Positions 9,324 to 16,977 are shown, counted from the first letter of the stretch. The stretch: DNA of 64,000 nt from Scybalousia_A sp964542225 (GCA_964542225.1 CAZITO010000002.1:15112-79111); one strand, 5' to 3'. Numbers and translations are program-made. Notes: generated by a model not told the origin, from the letters alone.

Positions 9324-9663
9324 CGGTGTGGTGGGTATTCCCACTGCACCCGTTTGGATGACACAGGAGGAAATAGCCGATCTATTCAATCTCTATGGTC
9401 GTGATGTTCGTAAATTCATCAATGCCATTTATAAGGATGATGCATTGTCGCAATTTGAAACGATGCAATACATCAGACTTGATGAACGTAGAAGTATAGA
9501 AGCTTATTCCATTGAAATGATTATAGCCATTGCATTCAGAATCAACAGCAGGGAGAGTGAGATTTTCAGACGATATATCATGAATCGGCTCTATGCGAAG
9601 AAGGATTGCCAGATTGTTCTGTTCGCAAACGAATTTAGTAAAGGTGGTTCAATTTTCAATTAG
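9295..9663 (+). CDS. RhuM-like protein of integrase modules, copy 2
   Basis: A 122-residue protein overlapping the last 29 bases of the broken integrase. The N-terminal half (residues 1-60) resembles copy 1 at 6067-6348 and includes the helix-turn-helix-like TQEEIADLFNLYGRDVRKFINAIY. The C-terminal half, YSIEMIIAIAFRINSRESEIFRRYIMNRLY, matches the pattern of RhuM/virulence-associated proteins. Such proteins commonly sit next to integrases in Bacteroides elements; their biochemical role is not established. Confidence 0.65.
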   Translation: MKRGIITINNGVVGIPTAPVWMTQEEIADLFNLYGRDVRKFINAIYKDDALSQFETMQYIRLDERRSIEAYSIEMIIAIAFRINSRESEIFRRYIMNRLYAKKDCQIVLFANEFSKGGSIFN

Positions 9664-9686
9664 TATTCCGATTCCGTCATTCGCCC

Positions 9687-9851
9687 GTTTCCTAAGCTCG
9701 TCTGCAAAGGTAGTACAGACCGTATTTGAAAGTTGAAAGGTCAAGCGTCAAAGCCGTTTCGGGCAGAATCTGCCTCCTGCGGAGAGTATTCAGCCCGAAA
9801 ACCTTTCACCTTTCAAGCCCTGTACTCTACAATGCAGACGGCAACGGAAAC
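9687..9851. ncRNA. 165-base nested hairpin, candidate structured RNA or DNA element
   Basis: Five collinear pairs of inverted arms nest around one centre: GTTTCC 9687-9692 with GGAAAC 9846-9851; CGTCTGCA 9699-9706 with TGCAGACG 9833-9840; AGTACAG 9712-9718 with CTGTACT 9820-9826; TTGAAAGTTGAAAGGT 9726-9741 with ACCTTTCACCTTTCAA 9801-9816 (15 of 16 match); TTTCGGGC 9757-9764 with GCCCGAAA 9793-9800. Most gaps on the two sides are of similar length (6/5, 5/6 and 7/3 bases); the innermost is one-sided, 15 bases on the left only. No gene overlaps it. It could be a structured RNA, a single-strand DNA recombination or replication site, or a palindromic miniature transposon. I do not recognise the family. 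The strand cannot be set from structure alone. Confidence 0.5.
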
Positions 9852-9870
9852 AAACGACTGAAAAGTAATA

Positions 9871-9930
9871 AACAAAAAAGAACAGCGTACAAATAGGCTC
9901 TATAATTGATAGCCCGATTTGTACGCTGTT
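9871..9930 (-). terminator. Rho-independent terminator of the fic gene
   Basis: AACAGCGTACAAAT (9881-9894) is mirrored exactly by ATTTGTACGCTGTT (9917-9930). Read on the minus strand the hairpin is followed by a CTTTTTTG run (9880-9873), the layout of an intrinsic terminator for the fic gene that ends at 10018. Confidence 0.75.
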
Positions 9931-10017
9931 TCCCTTTCTATACATGGAGGGGTGTCTTTTAGGAATCATAATAATTGGGCAGCCGGTAAACTGCACTCCC
10001 TCCAGAAAAATAATCAA

Positions 10018-11064
10018 TTACTTCTTTGCATAGCCCGTAGCCCGTCCTTTACCTACCTTCTCGATGAAACCTGCCTCAAGCAATTCTTTCAGAGTACGTT
10101 CAATGGTCGTTTCGCTAATATCGGGGCAAAGTGTGGCTATGTCCGATTTCTTGACCACACCGAGTTTTTTCTCAAATACCGCCTTTACTCTATCTGCCTT
10201 TGACAATTTGCGATATTTCAGATGTTCAATGCGGTCTTGGAACTCATTGTAACCTTTCAATACAACTCCCAAGTAATATCGTACAAATGAAGTGTAATCG
10301 CTCTTGTTATTATGCCATTCAATGGAACTGTTCTGCAAGGCTTCATAATAGGTTTCTTTTGTTTTCTCTATTAACATTTCCATACTGACATATTTCCCCA
10401 CGATATAGCCACTTCGATACAATAACAACAAAGTCAACAAACGGCTCATACGTCCGTTGCCGTCATTGAACGGGTGGATACAAAGGAAGTCAAGAATAAA
10501 CATCGGAATCAGCAGCAACGGGTCGTATTCTGCCCGTTCAATGGCATTGTTAAACTCGTTACACAAGCTTTCCATAGCCTCAGGAGTCTGAAACGCAGGA
10601 ACGGGCATAAATCTTACTCTCTGTTGTCCGTCTTTACCTGATTCTGCAATTACATTATCCGTATTCTTGAATCTACCTCCTGTATCGCTACTGCTAAAAC
10701 TATATAGGTCACGATGTAGTTGCAGGATATTGTTCGGACGGATAGGGATATACTCGTAACTGTCATGGACGGTAGCCAAAACTTCCCTATATCCCGCAAT
10801 CTCCTCTTCGGAACGGTTTCGAGGTTCAGCCTTTTCCATTACCAATGCTTCCAATCGCTCGTCTGATGTATATATACCCTCAATCTTATTGGATGCCTTC
10901 GTACTCTGAATTTTGGCTATATCCAATAATGCTGTCAATACATCAGACTCTGCTTCTATATATAACTCCTGCTTGCCTCTGAATTCGTGCAATGAGGACA
11001 GCATATTGACTATGTCGGGAGACAATAGTTGCTTGGGAGTTTCCTTGTAATCAAATGTATGCAT
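10018..11064 (-). CDS. Fic-family protein, class II, with self-inhibitory motif
   Basis: A 348-residue Fic protein. The active-site loop HPFNDGNGRMSRL (residues about 197-209) is complete: catalytic His and the anion-binding GNGR. The inhibitory helix motif SNKIEG (about residues 57-62, S-x-x-x-E-G) lies N-terminal to the Fic core, which makes it class II. The C-terminal 60 residues look like a winged helix (KKSDIATLCPDISETTIERTLKELLEAGFIEKVG). Fic enzymes usually AMPylate proteins; the target here is unknown. It is transcribed leftward from a TAACTTTG promoter at 11087-11094 and ends at a strong terminator. Fic genes of this type are frequent cargo on Bacteroides elements and could act as toxin or regulator. 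Confidence 0.88.
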   Translation of the reverse strand: MHTFDYKETPKQLLSPDIVNMLSSLHEFRGKQELYIEAESDVLTALLDIAKIQSTKASNKIEGIYTSDERLEALVMEKAEPRNRSEEEIAGYREVLATVHDSYEYIPIRPNNILQLHRDLYSFSSSDTGGRFKNTDNVIAESGKDGQQRVRFMPVPAFQTPEAMESLCNEFNNAIERAEYDPLLLIPMFILDFLCIHPFNDGNGRMSRLLTLLLLYRSGYIVGKYVSMEMLIEKTKETYYEALQNSSIEWHNNKSDYTSFVRYYLGVVLKGYNEFQDRIEHLKYRKLSKADRVKAVFEKKLGVVKKSDIATLCPDISETTIERTLKELLEAGFIEKVGKGRATGYAKK

Positions 11065-11086
11065 ACCTTAATATTATTTGTGATTG

Positions 11087-11094
11087 CAAAGTTA
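11087..11094 (-). promoter_or_regulatory. fic promoter -7 element
   Basis: Minus strand TAACTTTGC, 22 bases before the fic ATG. A TTTTG lies only 16 bases upstream, a shorter spacing than the usual 19-21. Confidence 0.5.
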
Positions 11095-11119
11095 ATGCTT
11101 TTCTGCCCCACAAAAGAAA

Positions 11120-11174
11120 AATCTGCATCATTTTTACCATTTATGATGCAGATTCTGATAAAATGATGCAGATT
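11120..11174. repeat. Three copies of a 12-bp motif upstream of fic
   Basis: ATGATGCAGATT occurs at 11143-11154 and 11163-11174, exactly 20 bases apart, and in inverted form (AATCTGCATCAT) at 11120-11131. They sit upstream of the fic promoter and reach the stop codon of the helix-turn-helix gene. The two-turn spacing suggests operator sites for one of the neighbouring DNA-binding proteins. Confidence 0.6.
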
Positions 11175-11481
11175 AAGTGTCTTTCAACCGATATGCCTCC
11201 TTGAATCCGCTCATTATTGTTCGCTGTACATCGGAGGTTCGGTAGAGGATTTTACCGCCTACCTGAATGTAGGACAAGATGCCGTTGTTGCGATAATCCT
11301 GCAAAGTCCTTCTGCTTACTTTCAAGATGTGGGCGACCTCCTTATCGGTTAGCAGTTCATCGTTGAACGCACCCAGCTGTCGGCTTTCAAATAACTTCTC
11401 AATCGACACTAACAGTCTGTCGATGTTTGAGTGGAACATCTTTACCCACTCATGGTCTTTTTCTCTGATTTCATTGTTCAT
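11173..11481 (-). CDS. Helix-turn-helix (HTH_17/excisionase-like) protein
   Basis: A 102-residue protein whose central part, LLTDKEVAHILKVSRRTLQDYRNNGILSYIQVGGKILYRTSDVQRTI (described by residues 43-91), has the MerR/excisionase fold: a helix-turn-helix followed by a two-strand wing. Such proteins act as excisionases or regulators in Bacteroides mobile elements. It lies 44 bases after another gene of the same fold and upstream of fic, all leftward, so the three may share a transcript. The triple repeat at 11120-11174 is a possible binding site. Confidence 0.75.
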   Translation of the reverse strand: MNNEIREKDHEWVKMFHSNIDRLLVSIEKLFESRQLGAFNDELLTDKEVAHILKVSRRTLQDYRNNGILSYIQVGGKILYRTSDVQRTIMSGFKEAYRLKDT

Positions 11482-11525
11482 ACGCTTTTAGTATTATTTG
11501 TTGTTAGTTCAGTCATTTCACTCAG

Positions 11526-11846
11526 TCAAATGGTTCTACCTCGCCATTTGGCCTCCTTGCGTCTATCTTCTACAATCTTGATAATGCGTTCAACATCTTC
11601 GGGACGGTAGTAGGTTTTGTTTCCAATCTTGCTGAATGCAAGTGTTCCGTTATCACGAAGCGTCTGCAATGTCCTTGGACTGATACGCAGCTTCCGGCAT
11701 ACATCGTGGTTGTCCTTCCACTCGTCAATTTTTCTTTCACCGTGTCGGCGACAAAGATTGTCCACTCGCTGCACGAAGTACTCAAACTTGGCTGCAATTC
11801 CCTCAAAGGTTCTCTCTTCAAAACTGATGATGTTCATTGTTGTCAA
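11526..11846 (-). CDS. Helix-turn-helix (HTH_17/excisionase-like) protein
   Basis: A 106-residue protein with the segment WKDNHDVCRKLRISPRTL followed by QTLRDNGTLAFSKIGNKTYY (residues about 43-80), again a helix-turn-helix with a small wing. It is paralogous in layout to the next gene, with which it forms a tandem pair typical of Bacteroides mobilizable elements. One of the two probably serves as excisionase and the other as regulator, but the sequence does not say which. Confidence 0.72.
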   Translation of the reverse strand: MTTMNIISFEERTFEGIAAKFEYFVQRVDNLCRRHGERKIDEWKDNHDVCRKLRISPRTLQTLRDNGTLAFSKIGNKTYYRPEDVERIIKIVEDRRKEAKWRGRTI

Positions 11847-12603
11847 TATTTTTAGTTATACATATTTTTCTTTTTCCGTTGTTGTTTCCACTGCAAATAA
11901 AAGCAGTAAAGAACAGACTGCAATGGATGTGTCCATACGTGTCATAGGCTGACATATCGTTGCACATTCGGTGCGGTAAATTACCCCACAAAATCCAATC
12001 ATATCCATCATTGCAATCATTTTTCTTTTTGCTGTCATTCCGTTTTTTGAGTGCAAAGAAATATAGGAGTTGTCATACCTCAATGATTCATCAAGCCTGT
12101 TGCAGTATCTAGCGTAGTTCGTGGCACTTTAACAGCCTATTGCAATTTTTACTCACAAATCAGGTATAGTTATCACACCTACATACAGAGATTCCGTTTC
12201 AAGTGAATGTCCGTTTTGGTTCTTGTCCGTTTCATTGTCGTTTGTCAGGCCGATGCCTATCCGTCTGCTAAACTTTTGACCCGAACAGCCAGACGGACAG
12301 CTACTAATCAGCCATAGCAGGATAGCGGATAGACCAACTCCCGATGTTTCGGCAGTCCGTCTATCCGCAATCAGTATTAAGCCCTTAATTTCTTCGATTA
12401 AGATTTTGTCCTCGATATTCCACTATTCTCCGATAATGGAAATTTTGAGCAGTCCGCACCATTCGTTTACCTGTCTAAGATGCAGAACTATACTTAATTG
12501 CCTAACCTGATCCAATCGTTTCATTGCCCGAATTATACACACTTATTTTGCTCACGACAATTGGTCAATGTGCGCACTGAGACCGGAGTGATAACCCTAA
12601 AAA
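11847..12603. other. 757-base non-coding region with strong hairpins
   Basis: No convincing gene is present. Two clear inverted repeats lie in it: TCCGTCTG (12260-12267) with CAGACGGA (12290-12297), and GCGGATAGAC (12325-12334) with GTCTATCCGC (12359-12368). The stretch separates the leftward helix-turn-helix genes from the rightward mobilization genes, the position where control sites or an origin of transfer would be expected. I see no Bacteroides promoter with both elements. Confidence 0.5.
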
Positions 12604-13099
12604 ATGAAAACAATGGAAAGAAAAAATGTAAATCTCACAGACGAACAATGTCAGGAAATCATTGAAGAAATCGCGACCACTTCACAGATTTGAAAGTGGG
12701 AATGCCCAGACAAAGGTAGAATCAAAGGGTACGGAAATAGAGAATTTCTCTGTTAACGACATCATGCCCGAACCTATCCCGTCTATGGCAAAGCGAGTCC
12801 AAACGGAAGCAGAAACTTGGGTTGCAGAGGAACAGCCTGTAACGCCCACAATTCAACGCAGAGTAAGCAGCAAGCAACGCAGACTCTCATTGGAGGAGTA
12901 CCGCAGCACCTATCTGAAAGTACCCGTCATCAAAGACCGAAAGCCGGTATTTCTCAGTTGCGAGGTAAGGGACAGACTTGAAGATTATGTCCTCAAACTC
13001 GGAGGTCGCAAGATGAGTGTTTCGGGCTTGCTTGAGAACATCGCCCGTCAACACCTCGACACCTACGATGCCGACTTTGAGCAGTGGAGAAAGTTATAG
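12604..13099 (+). pseudogene. DUF3408-type mobilization-region protein, frameshifted
   Basis: ATG at 12604 (or 12613) opens a frame reading MERKNVNLTDEQCQEIIEEI that stops at 12693. The continuation in the next frame (RFESGNAQTKVESKG...) runs to 13099 and has the DUF3408 C-terminus, with a ribbon-helix-helix-like segment KPVFLSCEVRDRLEDYVLKL and SVSGLLENIARQHL. The change of frame near 12680 suggests one extra base. Alternatively translation could begin at a TTG at 12662, but the upstream coding-like segment argues for a frameshift. DUF3408 genes stand in front of mob genes in Bacteroides elements and are thought to be involved in partition or mobilization. Confidence 0.65.
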
Positions 13100-13132
13100 C
13101 CAATTACCTGCATTCAAGATGTCGAGAAAGCT

Positions 13133-13408
13133 ATGAGTACAGACCAACTGTTCGTGGTCATTTATGACAGTGAGCAGTTGCTGATTGAGGCTGAAAAGCA
13201 GTCTGTACCATCGAAAACCGTCAATGACGGTGGAGGCAGCAAGACCTCGGTCTTGGGGTATAGCGAGGTTATCTTTCGGGATGCCGAAAAATGTCGGACG
13301 AGCCGCCATTGCACCCGAAAAACCTCGCTCCACTCCCAAGTGGAGGCAATCCGCTCCCGATGGTCGCAGATTGTGAAAAGCTCAATTGAAGAATCAATAA
13401 TCATGTAA
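13133..13408 (+). CDS. Possible 91-residue protein overlapping candidate oriT repeats
   Basis: The frame begins MSTDQLFVVIYDSEQLLIEAEKQ and ends just before the MobC-like gene. The first 25 residues look protein-like; the rest is arginine and serine rich and may be fortuitous. Within it lie CCGTCA-A-TGACGG (13218-13230), a near-perfect palindrome, and ACCTCG (13244-13249) with CGAGGT (13264-13269). In Bacteroides mobilizable elements the transfer origin is commonly just upstream of the mob genes, so this stretch may be oriT rather than, or as well as, a gene. I cannot decide between the two. Confidence 0.35.
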   Translation: MSTDQLFVVIYDSEQLLIEAEKQSVPSKTVNDGGGSKTSVLGYSEVIFRDAEKCRTSRHCTRKTSLHSQVEAIRSRWSQIVKSSIEESIIM

Positions 13409-13416
13409 AAAGTACA

Positions 13417-13800
13417 ATGATGAATTATAAGAAAACAAACAAATCAAAGCCCAGAGGCAGACCACAGGTAAGCACTCTAAAACGACTTACAAAGTCTGTT
13501 ACGGTGAAGTTCTCAAAGCCCGACTATGAGATGTTACGCCGTCGAAGCAAGAATGCCAATCGCACCCTTGCCGAGTACATACGGGATTCAGCCTTTGATG
13601 CACGAATCGTTGCCAAACATTCGGCTGAGGATGCCACTATAATCCGTAATCTTACGGGTATGGCAAACAACCTTAATCAACTGACAAAGCTGTCGCATCA
13701 GACGGGATTCTATCGGACAAAGAATATCGTAATGGAATTGCTTGCCAAATTGAAAGAGGTATTAAACGACTACAAGGCTACAGAAAGGAGGTGCATATGA
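13417..13800 (+). CDS. MobC-like relaxosome accessory protein
   Basis: A 127-residue basic protein. Residues 1-30 are rich in lysine and arginine, followed by a ribbon-helix-helix-like segment (SVTVKFSKPDYEMLRRRSKNANRTLAEYIRDSAF summarised at residues 28-61) and a C-terminal helix. This is the pattern of MobC/BmgB-type proteins, which bind oriT and help the relaxase. Its stop codon overlaps the relaxase ATG in an ATGA junction (13797-13800), so the two are translationally coupled. Two ATG codons in a row (13417, 13420) are both possible starts. Confidence 0.8.
   Translation: MMNYKKTNKSKPRGRPQVSTLKRLTKSVTVKFSKPDYEMLRRRSKNANRTLAEYIRDSAFDARIVAKHSAEDATIIRNLTGMANNLNQLTKLSHQTGFYRTKNIVMELLAKLKEVLNDYKATERRCI
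13784..13793 (+). promoter_or_regulatory. Strong Shine-Dalgarno of the relaxase gene
   Basis: AAAGGAGGTG lies directly before the relaxase ATG at 13797. Such a complete anti-16S match is unusual for Bacteroidota and helps fix this start, 117 bases upstream of the in-frame amber codon. Confidence 0.6.
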
Positions 13801-14729
13801 TAGGCAAAATCAAGAAGGGAAAATCCTTTGGCGGTTGCATACGCTATGTAATGGGAAAGGACGATGCAAAAATCCTTGAATCGGACGGTGTACTGCTTGG
13901 AACAAACAAGTAGATGATTGATAGTTTCAACTGTCAATGTCTCTTAAATCCGAAGATTAAGCAACCGTTAGGACACATTGCGTTGAGCTTTAAGAGAGAA
14001 GATGCACAACGATTAACTGATGAACTTATGGCTAAAATCGCATTGGAGTATATGGAATTGATGGGCATTAAGAACACCCAACTCATTTTGGTAAGGCATC
14101 ATAACACCGACAATCCGCATTGCCATTTGGTATATAATCGTATCAACTATGATGGCAAAGTAATCTCTTCGCAGAACGATTTTAAGCGAAATGAGATTGC
14201 TACGAAGAAGCTGAAAGACAAATATGGATTGACCTATGCAGAGGACAAGAGCAAGACTAATGTGAAGAAACTCCACGAACCTGAACGGGTGAAATATGAG
14301 ATTCATAATGCGGTTAAGGCTGCATTGAAAAATAGTCGAACATGGTGGGACTTGGGTAAGCAACTCCAAAAGCAAGGGATTGGTATGACCTTCAAGATTA
14401 ACCGCAAAACAGGTAAGAATGAGGGATTGAGTTTTACCAAAGACGGTTACACATTCAAGGCTTCCGATGTGAGCAGGCAGTTCAGTTATTCAAAACTTAA
14501 CACACAATTAAGTTGGGATATGCCGAAGATGCAAACTGAAATCGAGCCTATGCAGCAACCGATAAGGCAAGAGGTAGAACAAAATTATAGCGTTACCGAC
14601 AGCCTTATTGAAAGCAACGGATTAGGTTTATTAACTCCATCGGATGCTCCACCAGAGGATGAACAAACACCTTCTTGGCAGAAACAAAAGAAAAAGGATA
14701 AGAAAAAACGCCGAGGAATCGGGCTGTAA
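13797..14729 (+). pseudogene. Relaxase (mobilization nuclease) interrupted by an in-frame amber codon
   Basis: From ATG 13797 the product begins MIGKIKKGKSFGGCIRYVMG, the typical N-terminus of Bacteroides MOBP-like relaxases with the presumed catalytic tyrosine at residue 17. A TAG at 13911-13913 ends it after 38 residues; the same frame continues from ATG 13914 for 271 residues with the second conserved block KQPLGHIALSF and the metal-binding motif VRHHNTDNPHCHLVYNRI (about residues 98-115 of the full frame). One C-to-T change of CAG would give TAG. The stop separates the tyrosine from the histidine triad, so the relaxase is probably inactive unless the codon is suppressed or both pieces work together. 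Confidence 0.82.
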
Positions 14730-14762
14730 ATAACCAAATGTATAATCAATAAATTCAAAATC

Positions 14763-15575
14763 ATGAATAAAAATTTCAACAACAACGACCACGAGTCGTT
14801 TATGGAAGGCATTTACGGATGCTTGGAAAGAATCGAAACCGCAGTAATCGAATTGCAAAAGGTTCAACCAAATAATGGTAATTCCACTGTTTCTAATGTG
14901 GATAACACGGCATTGATACAAGAGATTAAGGCTCTTGTTGAGAATGCTACTGGGGCTAATTGTAAGTACACAGAACGCAAGATTCAGGAACTTACAAAGA
15001 CTTTGAGTGAAAACCTCGGTGTTGTCAATGATAATGTAAAGGGTGTTTCCGGTAAGAATAAGCCCGATTTTGTAGCCATACAAAACGAGTTTGAGAACCT
15101 TAAAAAGTTGACGACATCACTTATACCGATGATTGAGGAATCCAAAGTTCTTCATAGAGAAAATGACTATAATTTCAATTTGAACTTCAATTCCAAACTT
15201 GATTGGTTTATGCTTACACTCAATACTATTGTCATCGCATTCTTTGCTTCTGCATATTACTTTGAGTCGCAACAAAATAAGGATGAAGAGGATGATTCTC
15301 TCAAATACCGCTACATCAAGATGAAGGGTGATGCCTCGGCAGAGCAGATAGCCACATTGGAGGACATTTTTGAACTCAACCGAGATAACCAAAAGATTGA
15401 ACAAATGCGTGAAGATGTGGAGACCTACGAAGAGGCTGTCCGCAAACAAGTTGCTCTTGCCGAGCAAGCACGCCTAAAAGAGCAAGCCGCAAAGGAACAG
15501 GAGAGCAAGGCCAAGTCTATCAAGGCGAAGCAGGAACAGCCAAAGGATAACCCAAACAAAAAATCAAAACCGTGA
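14763..15575 (+). CDS. Mobilization-region membrane protein with coiled-coil tail
   Basis: A 270-residue protein. Residues 1-140 are hydrophilic with predicted helices (ERKIQELTKTLSENLG). One membrane segment, WFMLTLNTIVIAFFASAYYF (about 145-164), follows. The remaining 100 residues are highly charged and likely coiled coil, ending in a Lys/Gln/Pro-rich tail. Proteins of this layout follow the relaxase gene in many Bacteroides elements; the function is not defined, anchoring of the relaxosome being a guess. It starts 33 bases after the relaxase and ends four bases before the recombinase gene, so it is probably in one operon with both. Confidence 0.65.
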   Translation: MNKNFNNNDHESFMEGIYGCLERIETAVIELQKVQPNNGNSTVSNVDNTALIQEIKALVENATGANCKYTERKIQELTKTLSENLGVVNDNVKGVSGKNKPDFVAIQNEFENLKKLTTSLIPMIEESKVLHRENDYNFNLNFNSKLDWFMLTLNTIVIAFFASAYYFESQQNKDEEDDSLKYRYIKMKGDASAEQIATLEDIFELNRDNQKIEQMREDVETYEEAVRKQVALAEQARLKEQAAKEQESKAKSIKAKQEQPKDNPNKKSKP

Positions 15576-15579
15576 GCCT

Positions 15580-16776
15580 ATGGCAAGTATCAAGGTAAAG
15601 TTTCGACCTTCGACAAACGAGAATAAAGAGGGAGCAATCTATTATCAAATCATTCAGAATCGTGTAATCCGTCAATTAAAGACGGATTACCGACTCTTTA
15701 TGCACGAGTGGAATGAGGCTGATAACTCTATAATTGTTAGCAATAACAGCCGACAAAACTATCTGCAATCTGTCGAGGAGCGTATTGATTGGGATATTAA
15801 GCGGCTGCAAAGCATCATCAACCAATTAGAGAATAAGCGAGTAAAGTACACCGCCGATGATATAATCTCTACATTCCAGAAGCAAGCCAATGAACAATCT
15901 CTATTCAATTTTATGCAGGGTGTTATTGCCCAACTTCAACAGATGGGCAAGCAACGCACATCTGAAACCTACCGTTACACGCTTAAAAGTTTTATGCAGT
16001 TTAGAAAGGATAAGGATGTACTATTAGAGGATATTAACTCGGATTTAATGCTGATGTATGAGGCTTATTTACGAGGTCGAGGACTGACAAAGAACAGCAC
16101 CTCGTTCTATATGCGAATCTTGCGTGCCGTATATAATCGTGCAGTTGAAAAGGAATTGACCACCAATCGAAATCCATTCAAACACGTTTATACAGGTATA
16201 GATAAAACTATTAAGCGAGCCATTCCATTAAAGGCAATCAAGCAAATTAAGAATCTTGACTTGTCATTGCAACCATCATTAGACTTTGCCCGTGATATGT
16301 TTCTCTTCTCATTCTACACTCGTGGAATGTCCTTTATTGATATGGCATATCTCAAGAAGAAAGATCTATCCAATGGCATATTATCATACCGCAGGCGCAA
16401 GACCGGGCAACAACTCTTTATCCGTTGGGAGAAATGCATGCAGCAGATTGTGGATAAATACGACGCTGATTACTACAGCCCATATCTATTGCCTATTCTC
16501 AAATATCCATATGATAGGAACCAATATAAGAATATGCTTTACCGCACCAATAAGTCGCTTAAAGAGGTTGCGAAAATGGTTGGGCTATCCATTCCCTTAA
16601 CTCTATATGTTGCCCGTCATTCGTGGGCGAGCATTGCCAAGAGTAAGAACATTCCTATTTCAGTTATCAGCGAAGGTATGGGACACGATTCTGAGATAAC
16701 TACACAAATCTATCTTGCATCATTGGATAATGCCGTAGTGGATAGAGCAAACGCTCAGATATTAAAGGATTTGTAG
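15580..16776 (+). CDS. Tyrosine recombinase, likely invertase of the adjacent invertible promoter
   Basis: A 398-residue tyrosine recombinase of a different lineage from the other integrases. It keeps the full catalytic set: Arg in FYTRGMSFID (about residue 249), Lys in RRRKTGQ, YVARHSWASIAKS near 343-355, EGMGHDSEITTQIYLAS with the nucleophile tyrosine near 377. The layout matches Bacteroides Tsr-type recombinases that flip small promoter segments. Its stop is 28 bases from a 20-bp inverted repeat, and the mirrored copy lies just before the type III modification gene, so I infer that it inverts that segment. It lies only four bases after the membrane protein gene and so appears to share the mobilization transcript. 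Confidence 0.85.
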   Translation: MASIKVKFRPSTNENKEGAIYYQIIQNRVIRQLKTDYRLFMHEWNEADNSIIVSNNSRQNYLQSVEERIDWDIKRLQSIINQLENKRVKYTADDIISTFQKQANEQSLFNFMQGVIAQLQQMGKQRTSETYRYTLKSFMQFRKDKDVLLEDINSDLMLMYEAYLRGRGLTKNSTSFYMRILRAVYNRAVEKELTTNRNPFKHVYTGIDKTIKRAIPLKAIKQIKNLDLSLQPSLDFARDMFLFSFYTRGMSFIDMAYLKKKDLSNGILSYRRRKTGQQLFIRWEKCMQQIVDKYDADYYSPYLLPILKYPYDRNQYKNMLYRTNKSLKEVAKMVGLSIPLTLYVARHSWASIAKSKNIPISVISEGMGHDSEITTQIYLASLDNAVVDRANAQILKDL

Positions 16777-16804
16777 AAAGTAAAGATGTTTAGTAAAATG
16801 ATTG

Positions 16805-16824
16805 CTCTCTATGTAAGAGATACT
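16805..16824 (+). repeat. Left inverted repeat of the invertible segment
   Basis: CTCTCTATGTAAGAGATACT, an exact reverse complement of the sequence at 16978-16997. The arm has internal dyad symmetry, TCTCT-ATGTA-AGAGA (16806-16820), as expected of a tyrosine recombinase crossover site with two half-sites around a short spacer. Confidence 0.9.
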
Positions 16825-16977
16825 TAATTTACTGCAAAATTACGCAAAATAAAGCAACTTACACCATTTTGGAGCCAATAAAAAGGCTGATAGCCATATA
16901 ATTGTGCGTAATTGTTTAGCAAAAACAGGCAAACAAAACGAAATAACATCTAATAATCAGCAAGTTCCGTCTATCGG
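16825..16977. promoter_or_regulatory. Invertible promoter segment, apparently in OFF orientation
   Basis: The 153 bases between the perfect inverted repeats contain no gene. The best promoter element is TAATTTTGC on the minus strand (16842-16835), a full TAnnTTTG match that points back toward the recombinase. If the segment flips, this element would stand 44 bases before the modification gene ATG and read into the operon. In the present orientation the plus strand has only TATAATTG (16897-16904), one base off consensus, with a TTTG 25 bases upstream, a poor spacing. I therefore infer that the operon is OFF or low as shown. Confidence 0.72.

Noticed and set aside
9881..9930. The 14-bp inverted repeat considered as an attachment or recombination site
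   Set aside because: A T-run follows on the minus strand right behind the fic gene, so a terminator explains it better.
11120..11174. The repeated 12-mer considered as a CRISPR array
   Set aside because: Only three short copies, one inverted, without spacers of constant length and without cas genes; operator sites fit better. No CRISPR array was seen anywhere in the window.
14631..15083. A 150-codon minus-strand frame opposite the relaxase and membrane protein genes
   Set aside because: Antisense to well-supported genes, no domain and no promoter.
16897..16904. TATAATTG considered as the active promoter of the type III operon in the present orientation
   Set aside because: It deviates from the consensus at a conserved T and its upstream TTTG is 25 bases away; the minus-strand element is better. 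A low ON level cannot be excluded.
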